This document shows, piece after piece, positions 1 to 5,955 of a DNA stretch of 6,241 nt. This stretch comes from Vulcanisaeta sp. UBA163 (GTDB lineage: Archaea; Thermoproteota; Thermoprotei; Thermoproteales; Thermocladiaceae), in the NCBI GenBank assembly GCA_002496475.1, contig DAJV01000128.1, forward strand, positions 651 through 6,891, read 5' to 3'. Below the pieces are notes generated by a model. The model was given only the letters and a program-made list of their open reading frames with translations. It was not told the origin of the DNA and did no database searches. Made by a program: the position numbers and the translations under genes. Position 1 is the stretch's first letter; each line of letters begins with the position of its first letter.

Positions 1-1485
1 CTGTATAGTGTTATGTATAGGGAGATGGAGCTTAGGTATTTAGTGAAGGTCTCTAGGCCCAGGGCTATTGTAGTCGCTGATAACCTAGTGTCAATGCTCA
101 GGAGGGTCATTGATGAGGTTGATCCAAGCATTAAGCTAATATGTGCAAGTGACCTTGACTTTCTTCCAACAAACCCCGAGCTACCGGTCCATGATTCCAT
201 GAAGAGGAGTAAGGATTGCGGTAAGGAGCTTGATTTAATTACCATATTACGTTCAAGTGATTACTCAGAGGAGGAGCCTGTGGTTGATCATCCTGAGGTT
301 GACGTTAGTGTTAATGACCCGGCCGTGATGCTGTTTACATCTGGCACCACTGGTTTACCTAAGGCCGTGGTTCACAGGCACTTCGGCATACTTTATAAGC
401 AGGCCGCGGCGTTTACTTACGGTCCCTACGACTACTTAATACCCAGGGGTAGGGAGTTTAATTACCGTGAGTTCCTCAGTGAGGTGGTTAGGAGTGAGGT
501 GAGACTTGTGGTGCTACCGATATATTGGGTTGCGGGTAAGGACTTTGGTCTGGATTCCTTGCCAGTAGTTGGTTATACTGCGGTTGTGTTGGCTCGCTAT
601 GACCCAAGGACGGTACTACTTGCTATTCATAGGTATAGGGTTACGTACACATACTTGACGTTCGATATGTACCTGGATGTATTGGGTAATCCCTTGGTTA
701 ATGATGTTGATAGGTCTAGTTTGAGGTTTGCCGCGGGTTCTTCGTTCATAGCTAGGTTGAGCAAGGAGCTTCGTAGAAAATTCAATTCCTTCTTTCCCAA
801 CGCGGTGATTTATGAGGCTAGTTACGGCTTAACGGAGACACATACTTATGACGTAATCAACCTGGGAATGCTACTTGACGACCTGGATCTAACCCTTAGG
901 GAGAGGTATGGCTCGCTCGCAGTCGGGCCGACCGTGCCTGGGACCTACGTCAAGATACTTGACCCTGAAACCGGTGAGTTACTGCCTCCAGGTAAACCAG
1001 GTGTTATCTGGATAAGGTCACCATCGCTGGTCGAGGGATACCTAGAGAGACCTGAGGAGACTGCCAGGGACTTTAGGAATGGTTGGTTCAACACTGGGGA
1101 TTATGGACTCATTGATGAGAATGGCTACCTACACTTCATACAGAGGATTAAGGATATGATAAAGGTGTCCGGTGTTTCGGTTTCACCTGCCTTGATAGAG
1201 GAGGAATTGAGAGAGTTAGTACCGGGGATTAAGGAGGTCGCGGTCATAGGTGTTAAGGACCCAGAGACTGGTGAGGCGCCAATAGCCTTCGTGGTCCTTA
1301 GGGATGAGTTTAGGGGCAAAATAACGGAGGAGGAAGTCCTGAATAGGTGCAGGGGCAAAATGTCTAGGTACCACATTCCCAGGAGGGTGATATTCATGAA
1401 TCAATTACCCAAGACACCCTCCGGCAAGATAATAAAGGAGGAATTGAAGAAGACCTGGGAGGAGTTAAAAAATGAACCGGCATAG
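1..1485 (+). CDS. AMP-forming acyl-CoA synthetase (ANL superfamily), 5'-truncated by window edge
   Basis: The protein should activate a carboxylic acid with ATP to an acyl-adenylate and then to an acyl-CoA thioester in the cytoplasm. Counting from the Met at position 13, it shows the P-loop TSGTTGLPK (residues 109-117), the YGLTET motif (271-276), the hinge region NTGD (360-363) followed by RIKDMIKVSG (378-387), and the C-terminal catalytic Lys in PSGK (K472). The frame is open to position 1, and the first residues match an internal family segment that normally follows 'NP' about 100 residues into the protein. The Met at 13 is therefore not the true start, and roughly the first 100 residues are missing. 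Two features are odd. The usual 'FH' of the acyl-pocket motif reads YW (171-172), and the stretch between the P-loop and that motif is about 19 residues longer than in the synthetase at 2513-4258. The substrate is unknown. It faces the lactonase gene tail to tail across 77 bp. Confidence 0.9.
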   Translation: MYSVMYREMELRYLVKVSRPRAIVVADNLVSMLRRVIDEVDPSIKLICASDLDFLPTNPELPVHDSMKRSKDCGKELDLITILRSSDYSEEEPVVDHPEVDVSVNDPAVMLFTSGTTGLPKAVVHRHFGILYKQAAAFTYGPYDYLIPRGREFNYREFLSEVVRSEVRLVVLPIYWVAGKDFGLDSLPVVGYTAVVLARYDPRTVLLAIHRYRVTYTYLTFDMYLDVLGNPLVNDVDRSSLRFAAGSSFIARLSKELRRKFNSFFPNAVIYEASYGLTETHTYDVINLGMLLDDLDLTLRERYGSLAVGPTVPGTYVKILDPETGELLPPGKPGVIWIRSPSLVEGYLERPEETARDFRNGWFNTGDYGLIDENGYLHFIQRIKDMIKVSGVSVSPALIEEELRELVPGIKEVAVIGVKDPETGEAPIAFVVLRDEFRGKITEEEVLNRCRGKMSRYHIPRRVIFMNQLPKTPSGKIIKEELKKTWEELKNEPA

Positions 1486-1562
1486 TCTGTAACCAATCCA
1501 TGGGAAATAACCGATAAGATGCATGCAGGTGATTCAGATTAGGATCCACGTAATTCATGCCT

Positions 1563-2513
1563 TCACGGCCTACTCGAGAAGAGCCTTCTTGGGTTGTCTA
1601 CGAGTATTTTGTTTATTTGTTCCTGGGTTACACCTTCACTTCTTAGCCTTGGTATTACCTCTTCGAATATTAATGTCATTGACCAACTCGGTACTGTGTT
1701 CCTAATAACCTCAGGCGGGTACCAGTCGATTGTTGGGCAGTAATCGTGGGACAAGAGTATCTGGTCAACCCAACCCCTCCTTATTAACTCAATGGTGGTC
1801 CTAACCCTCTTCTCAAGCGGTAGGTATAGGTCTAAGCCGAATCTGTCGAGTCCCACGAAGACGCCCTCCCTCAGTATTTGCTCTATGAATAATATATCAT
1901 CAGAATCACCAACATGTCCTATGACTGTTCTCGACAAGTCAACACCCTCCTCCTTAAAAATCCTGATCAATTCAAGGCTAGATTTATTGCCGGCGAATGA
2001 ATGAGTGATTATTGGTACACCGGTCTTAACGTGAGCCCTTGCGGCTGCTCTGATAGCCATCTCCACATCCCTAGTCAACCCAGGTGAGTCAATAACGGCT
2101 TTAACAAATGCAGCCTTTGTATTAGTTCCCTGAATGCCAACGGTTATGTCATGCACGAAGGCATTAACGAGTGATTCAAGGCCCCTATTCCTAAAGTAAA
2201 ACGGTATTTCGGTGTATGTATAGAAGCCCGTGCCCATTATTATGTTGATGCCCGTTGCCCTGGCAACCTTCTCATCGAACTTAACATCCCTGCCTATTCC
2301 CGCTACTGTGAGGTCTATAATTGTCTTAACACCAAACCTCTTGGCGGCATTAACAGCATTAATGGCACTCCTAAGTTCCTCATCCTCGTTATACAGGTGC
2401 GGCCAGTTCCAGCGAATAACCTCGGTGGTTATTCTAAGGTGCTCATGAAATAACGTTAAGCCCATGTTGCTTGGGTCTATCCCTCCTCCGCCGACCACGG
2501 GTATTCTACTCAT
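1563..2513 (-). CDS. Phosphotriesterase-like lactonase (PLL, amidohydrolase superfamily)
   Basis: This is a binuclear-metal TIM-barrel hydrolase expected to open lactones (gamma/delta-lactones, acyl-homoserine lactones), usually with weak promiscuous organophosphate hydrolysis. By comparison with the recalled SsoPox sequence, every metal ligand is present: H23 and H25 in the HEH motif, the carboxylated lysine K138 in AFVK, H171 in ITHS, H200 in GHVGD and D257 in SHDY. Y98 and R224, equivalent to the lactone-binding Tyr97 and Arg223, are also kept. The 316-residue length is normal and the N-terminus (SRIPVVGG) aligns with SsoPox, which supports this start. The loop between W264 and W277, part of the loop that shapes the substrate pocket, is about two residues shorter than in SsoPox. 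The sequence closely resembles the Vulcanisaeta lactonase VmoLac as I recall it. The ATG overlaps the stop of the upstream acyl-CoA synthetase by one base, so the two are co-transcribed and probably translationally coupled. Confidence 0.93.
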   Translation of the reverse strand: MSRIPVVGGGGIDPSNMGLTLFHEHLRITTEVIRWNWPHLYNEDEELRSAINAVNAAKRFGVKTIIDLTVAGIGRDVKFDEKVARATGINIIMGTGFYTYTEIPFYFRNRGLESLVNAFVHDITVGIQGTNTKAAFVKAVIDSPGLTRDVEMAIRAAARAHVKTGVPIITHSFAGNKSSLELIRIFKEEGVDLSRTVIGHVGDSDDILFIEQILREGVFVGLDRFGLDLYLPLEKRVRTTIELIRRGWVDQILLSHDYCPTIDWYPPEVIRNTVPSWSMTLIFEEVIPRLRSEGVTQEQINKILVDNPRRLFSSRP

Positions 2514-4258
2514 TACTTACCACCCCTCCTTCTCTCTTGCTCCTGTAGCATCCTCCAGTCTATCTTACCGGTTGCAGTCTTCGGCAACGAGTCGACGAAC
2601 TCCACAAACCTTGGGTACTCATACGACGACATCCTCTCCCTCGCCCATTGTATTATGTCCTCAGGCTTCACCTTACCCCTGTACTCAGGCTTAAGCACTA
2701 CATATGCCTTAACCTCCTCACCAACCCTTGCATCCGGTATCGCCACCACGGCAACCTCCTGTATTGCTGGGTGCATGTAAAGTATGTTCTCAACCCTATA
2801 GGGCCAGACCTTATAACCCGCCCTATTGATCATCCTCTTAATCCTATCAACATAAAAGAAGTAGCCCTCATCATCCATGTAAACTACATCACCAGTCCTG
2901 AAGTAAAGCCTACCGTCAACCTCCATGAAGGCCTCCCTAGTCTCCTCAGGCTTCTTCCAATAACCCTTAAACACATTTGGCCCTCTAATCACCAACTCCC
3001 CGGTCTTACCTGCCTGTAAAACCTCCTTGGTGTCTGGATCAACCACAAGGGCGTCGGTACAGGGCTGTGGAATCCCAAGGTCACTACCGATCTTGACCCT
3101 GTGAGGTGGGTTAACATGGGTTTGTGAAAATGTCTCAGTAAGTCCGTAGCCCGCCAGGTAATCGAGACCCGTCAATTCCTTAAACCTCCTGGCAATCGCC
3201 TCGGGCATTGGCGCACCACCCCCACCAGCCAGTACTAGTGAGGATAGGTTCCTCCTTTCAATGCCTGGCATTGCCAGTAGGTCCACAATCATCGTGGATA
3301 TACTCGTCCAGTGGGTTATACCATATTTCTCAATTGCATCAATGGCTGCATCCCTATCCCAAGTGGTCATTAGAACCATTGTTGAGCCGGCGTATAGGGG
3401 TACAAGTACGGAGTGTACGAGGCCTGTCACGTGGAACATGGGTAGCACGGTCAGTACAATACCGCTTGGTGCAATGTTGTACCAGACCGCTGCGTTCAGC
3501 GTAGACGCCCACATAGTGCCATGACTATGCATTGCGCCCTTAGGGACACCGGTGGTGCCTGAGGTGTATGGGATCGCGGCGAGGTCCTCATGAGTAATCC
3601 TCACAGTCGGTGGATTACCATTGAATGAAGCAGCATCCCTCCAGTTAATAACACCTGAGGGAGCCTCAGGATCCATGAGCATTAACTGTGGTAGTTTAAG
3701 CTCGGCTTTGTCAGGGAGGTAATCCCTGTACCTACCGGCAATCACATACCTAAGTGATGGAACCCTATCCCTAATACTAAGTAGTCTGGGTAGTAATTGC
3801 GTTAGTGTGATCACAACCCTGGCTTCCGTCTCCCTCAATATGTACTCAAGCACGTCTGGAGCAACTAATGGGTTTATTGGTACGGCAATTGCATTCGCCC
3901 TTAATACACCAAATAATGACATTATCCAGTGGGGAGTGTTGGGCATGTATATGGCTACCCTATCGCCCTTTTCGATACCTAGGTCATACAGGAATGCAGA
4001 GAGTCTCAGTATTGAGTCCCATAGTTCCGAGTACTTAATCCTGGAGCCGTAGTAGATAATTGAATCCTTGTCGGGGTACCTCATTGCCGAGACCTCCACT
4101 ATGTTAAACAGGGGAGTCATTGGGTAGTCCATCCTCCTCGGGATCCTTGGAGGCCAGTATCTAAACCACGGTCTATCAACGTGCACCTCACAGACATAGT
4201 CCCCCTCAGGAATTACCTGGACCTCCGTATTCCCTACTTGTCTTGTTACTAATTCCAT
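2513..4258 (-). CDS. AMP-forming acyl-CoA synthetase (FadD-like), first gene of lactonase operon
   Basis: This is a full-length 581-residue ligase of the ANL superfamily, which converts a carboxylate, ATP and CoA to acyl-CoA, AMP and PPi. The signatures appear in order: P-loop YTSGTTGVPKG (231-241), acyl-pocket motif LPMFH (272-276), a glycine-rich GGGGAP (345-350), YGLTET (371-376), RTGD (454-457), the hinge region DRIKRMINRAGYKVWP (471-486), and the catalytic Lys in ATGK (K565). No signal peptide or membrane segment is apparent, so it should be cytosolic. The family resembles medium/long-chain fatty acid ligases, but archaeal 3-hydroxypropionate and 4-hydroxybutyrate CoA synthetases belong to the same superfamily, so the substrate cannot be read from sequence alone. 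Coupling to a lactonase suggests a hydroxy acid released by lactone opening. The ATG at 4258 has no SD and has TATA-like sequence about 25 nt upstream, which suggests a leaderless or short-leader transcript. Confidence 0.92.
   Translation of the reverse strand: MELVTRQVGNTEVQVIPEGDYVCEVHVDRPWFRYWPPRIPRRMDYPMTPLFNIVEVSAMRYPDKDSIIYYGSRIKYSELWDSILRLSAFLYDLGIEKGDRVAIYMPNTPHWIMSLFGVLRANAIAVPINPLVAPDVLEYILRETEARVVITLTQLLPRLLSIRDRVPSLRYVIAGRYRDYLPDKAELKLPQLMLMDPEAPSGVINWRDAASFNGNPPTVRITHEDLAAIPYTSGTTGVPKGAMHSHGTMWASTLNAAVWYNIAPSGIVLTVLPMFHVTGLVHSVLVPLYAGSTMVLMTTWDRDAAIDAIEKYGITHWTSISTMIVDLLAMPGIERRNLSSLVLAGGGGAPMPEAIARRFKELTGLDYLAGYGLTETFSQTHVNPPHRVKIGSDLGIPQPCTDALVVDPDTKEVLQAGKTGELVIRGPNVFKGYWKKPEETREAFMEVDGRLYFRTGDVVYMDDEGYFFYVDRIKRMINRAGYKVWPYRVENILYMHPAIQEVAVVAIPDARVGEEVKAYVVLKPEYRGKVKPEDIIQWARERMSSYEYPRFVEFVDSLPKTATGKIDWRMLQEQERRRGGK
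2525..2530 (-). promoter_or_regulatory. Shine-Dalgarno for the lactonase gene
   Basis: On the minus strand AGGAGG lies 11 nt before the lactonase ATG, inside the Arg-Arg codons near the 3' end of the upstream synthetase gene. It is a full match to the usual archaeal anti-SD, though the spacing is rather long; a nearer GGTGG could also contribute. No comparable motif is visible before the promoter-proximal genes at 4258 and 4392. This fits SD-led translation of internal operon genes only. Confidence 0.6.
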
Positions 4259-4277
4259 ACTTTACATATATATCATT

Positions 4278-4314
4278 TCTTAATAAGCATTATTAATTCA
4301 TTATCTATATAATT
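4278..4314 (-). promoter_or_regulatory. Candidate promoter of the synthetase-lactonase operon
   Basis: Two TATA-like boxes read on the minus strand. CTTATTAA (4287 to 4280) is centred about 25 nt before the ATG at 4258, which would place transcription start at or next to the start codon. TTATATAG (4312 to 4305) would give a leader of about 24 nt. The lack of an SD favours the first. The assignment rests on spacing and composition only, in a region that is AT-rich throughout. Confidence 0.5.
4280..4296. repeat. 17-bp perfect inverted repeat (site A), possible operator
   Basis: The sequence TTAATAA-GCA-TTATTAA has 7-bp arms around a 3-bp centre and covers the TATA candidate of the synthetase-lactonase operon. 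A repressor bound here would block TBP. The arms are pure A/T in an AT-rich gap, so chance is a real possibility. The centre contributes the AGCAT element that recurs at 4352-4376. Confidence 0.4.
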
Positions 4315-4341
4315 CTCCACAAATAATATGATTAGCTATGT

Positions 4342-4368
4342 ATTTATAATACAAAGCATGTTAATTAA
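4342..4368 (+). promoter_or_regulatory. Candidate promoter of the AbfD-like gene
   Basis: Two TATA-like boxes are present. ATTTATAAT (4342-4350) would start transcription near 4372, leaving about 20 nt before the ATG at 4392 and falling almost on an in-frame TTG at 4374. TTAATTAA (4361-4368) would start transcription within a base or two of the ATG, giving a leaderless mRNA. No SD is visible before either start codon. Confidence 0.5.
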
Positions 4369-4376
4369 ATGCTTTG
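4352..4376. repeat. 25-bp inverted repeat (site B), probable operator
   Basis: Perfect 8-bp arms CAAAGCAT (4352-4359) and ATGCTTTG (4369-4376) flank a 9-nt centre whose last eight bases, TTAATTAA, are themselves palindromic. The arm centres are 17 bp apart. The site sits between the upstream TATA box and the start codon and covers the second TATA candidate, a classical repressor position. It could also fold as an RNA hairpin if transcribed from further upstream, but there is no terminator-like U tract. Confidence 0.6.
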
Positions 4377-4391
4377 CCAATTCATCATAAT

Positions 4392-5870
4392 ATGGTTAGG
4401 TCCTTTGAGGATTATGTTAATAGTTTGCGTGATGGTAGGGTTGTTTATTATAGGGGTAAGCCTGTGGATGATGTCACTAGGCATGAGGTATTGAGGGCAG
4501 CCATAAACCACGCTGCTGAGCTTTACAAGTGGCAAGCCGATCCTGATTTGAGGGGATTCCTGACCTTCGCCGATCCCCAGTATGGAACAATAAGTAGGTT
4601 CTACAAGGTGCCCAGGGGCCCTGGGGACTTAATCGAGAGGTTTAAGCTGATCTATAACACGACACTGCTCGGTAGGGGCATGTTCAATATTATGAAGACT
4701 ATTGGTTCAGACGCATTGTTCGGCCTTATGATAGCATCCAAGCAATTGGATAGGGCGAGGGGCACGAATTATTATGATAGGGTCATGAGGTATTACGAGC
4801 ATGTTGTGAGGGATGATGTTACAATAGCGGTTGCCCAGACGGATGTTAAGGGCGATAGAATGCTTAGGCCCCATCAGCAGGAGGATCCAGACGTGTATGT
4901 GCACATTGTTGGTAGGGAGTCTGACGGTATCATTGTCAGGGGGGCTAAGGTGCACACAACTCAGTCCATTGCCGCCAATGACCTCATTGTACTGCCCTAC
5001 AGGAACATGGTTAAGGAGGACGCTGATTACGCAGTTGCCTTTGCGCTACCGGTCAACACCAGGGGCATTACCTTGATACCCAGGCCGCTTAGGGAGGTTG
5101 AGATTAACATGCTTGGTGATGAATTCCCAATGGGTAAGACGAATGTGGAGGTTGAGACGCTGACGGTATTTGACAACGTCAAAGTCCCCAGCGATAGGGT
5201 ATTCCTGGCGGGCGAGTACGACTTCGCGGCACCCTACGGATTAACCTTCGCGCTATTCCACAGGTTCACTGCAATTTCCTACAGGGCAGCCCTGGCGGAT
5301 ATAGTTCTAGGTTACGCCAAGTTATTCGCCGAGTACAACAATGTCGAGGGCGCATCCCACATTAGGAGGGACATTGTGGACATAATAACATACAAGGAAT
5401 ACCTAGTCTCCAGTGCTATTGCCGCGGCTGAGAAGTGCGTCAAGGACCCGAGCACAAGCGTCTGCATACCGAATCCAATATACACAAACGTTGGTAAGCT
5501 AACGGCAAATGCCAAGTACCTCGATGCCATTAAGGACATGATAGACGTGGCCGGTGGCCTACTCGCAGACATACCGTCAACAAGTGAGTTAAGCAACCCA
5601 ACTGAGGAGAAGTACATGGTTAAGTACCTAGTGGGTAAGAGGGGTACGGACCCGAGGGTTAGGATTAGGCTCTTCCAGATAGCCCGTGAGTTCCTATCAG
5701 CCCTCGGCGCCTTACTCTCGGTCGGCATGATTCATGCTGAGGGGTCAATAGAGGCAAGCGTAATAGAACTGTACAGGTCATACAACTACGACATAAGCAG
5801 GACAGCTGCGCTATACAACGCAGACCTGGCGAAGACTGATGACGTAAAGAGGTTACTGGAGTGGTGGTGA
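4392..5870 (+). CDS. AbfD/HpaB-family flavoprotein: 4-hydroxybutyryl-CoA dehydratase-like, lacking Fe-S cluster ligands
   Basis: This 492-residue protein aligns end to end with C. aminobutyricum 4-hydroxybutyryl-CoA dehydratase (AbfD, about 490 aa) as recalled, including TDVKGDR, DGIIVRGAK, DYAVAFALP, VFDNVKVPSDRVF and GEYDFA. The fold is that of acyl-CoA dehydrogenase, with FAD expected. T190 and E255 match AbfD active-site Thr190 and Glu257. However, cluster ligands Cys99, Cys103 and Cys299 are N99, T103 and Y297 here, and only His292 survives, as H290. Tyr296 and Glu455 also seem lost, and Lys300 is R298. A normal [4Fe-4S] dehydratase is therefore unlikely; it may be a cluster-less dehydratase paralogue or an FADH2-dependent hydroxylase. 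Only two cysteines occur (C349, C358). The ATG at 4392 is preferred to the TTG at 4374, because from it the AbfD numbering matches exactly at 99, 103 and 190. The gene is divergent from the synthetase-lactonase operon. Confidence 0.88.
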   Translation: MVRSFEDYVNSLRDGRVVYYRGKPVDDVTRHEVLRAAINHAAELYKWQADPDLRGFLTFADPQYGTISRFYKVPRGPGDLIERFKLIYNTTLLGRGMFNIMKTIGSDALFGLMIASKQLDRARGTNYYDRVMRYYEHVVRDDVTIAVAQTDVKGDRMLRPHQQEDPDVYVHIVGRESDGIIVRGAKVHTTQSIAANDLIVLPYRNMVKEDADYAVAFALPVNTRGITLIPRPLREVEINMLGDEFPMGKTNVEVETLTVFDNVKVPSDRVFLAGEYDFAAPYGLTFALFHRFTAISYRAALADIVLGYAKLFAEYNNVEGASHIRRDIVDIITYKEYLVSSAIAAAEKCVKDPSTSVCIPNPIYTNVGKLTANAKYLDAIKDMIDVAGGLLADIPSTSELSNPTEEKYMVKYLVGKRGTDPRVRIRLFQIAREFLSALGALLSVGMIHAEGSIEASVIELYRSYNYDISRTAALYNADLAKTDDVKRLLEWW

Positions 5871-5918
5871 CCTGAAAAGGCGTTGGCTCATCCTTAATAT
5901 TAAAATAAGTAAGACATA

Positions 5919-5933
5919 TGCTTATTATAAGCA
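5919..5933. repeat. 15-bp palindrome (site C) over TATA-like sequence
   Basis: The sequence TGCTTAT-T-ATAAGCA has 7-bp arms around one central base. It lies in the 85-bp gap between the AbfD-like gene and the DUF169-like gene. It shares the 10-mer ATGCTTATTA with the minus strand of site A (4290 to 4281), in the same orientation relative to the downstream gene in both cases. It could be an operator or simply a symmetric TATA region. Confidence 0.45.
5922..5930 (+). promoter_or_regulatory. Candidate TATA box of the DUF169-like gene
   Basis: TTATTATAA is centred about 30 nt before the ATG at 5956, predicting transcription start near 5952 and a nearly leaderless mRNA. A second AT-rich stretch at 5894-5906 lies too far upstream for a leaderless start. 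A promoter here implies that the DUF169-like gene need not depend on read-through from the AbfD-like gene. Confidence 0.45.
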
Positions 5934-5955
5934 AAGGTCCTAGTCATAGGGATGT

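Noticed and set aside
13..15. ATG at 13 as the start of the first synthetase
   Set aside because: The frame is open to position 1, and the sequence there matches an internal segment of the family.
1486..1562. Possible bidirectional terminator between convergent genes
   Set aside because: Only short palindromes such as TGCATGCA are seen. There is no stable hairpin and no T-rich run on either strand.
1523..1705. 60-aa plus-strand frame starting in the convergent gap
   Set aside because: It runs into the antisense of the lactonase C-terminus and has no SD or promoter.
2648..3019. 123-aa plus-strand open frame
   Set aside because: It lies wholly antisense to the acyl-CoA synthetase, whose catalytic motifs are clear; the translation has no recognisable domain.
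3208..3524. Two overlapping plus-strand frames of about 90 aa
   Set aside because: They are shadows of the synthetase coding sequence in other frames, with unlikely compositions.
5312..5728. 138-aa minus-strand open frame
   Set aside because: It is antisense to the conserved C-terminal half of the AbfD-like protein and has no promoter, SD or family resemblance.
4392..5870. Calling the gene a true 4-hydroxybutyryl-CoA dehydratase of the carbon fixation cycle
   Set aside because: Three of four cluster ligands and several active-site residues are replaced. The canonical enzyme is probably encoded elsewhere in the genome.
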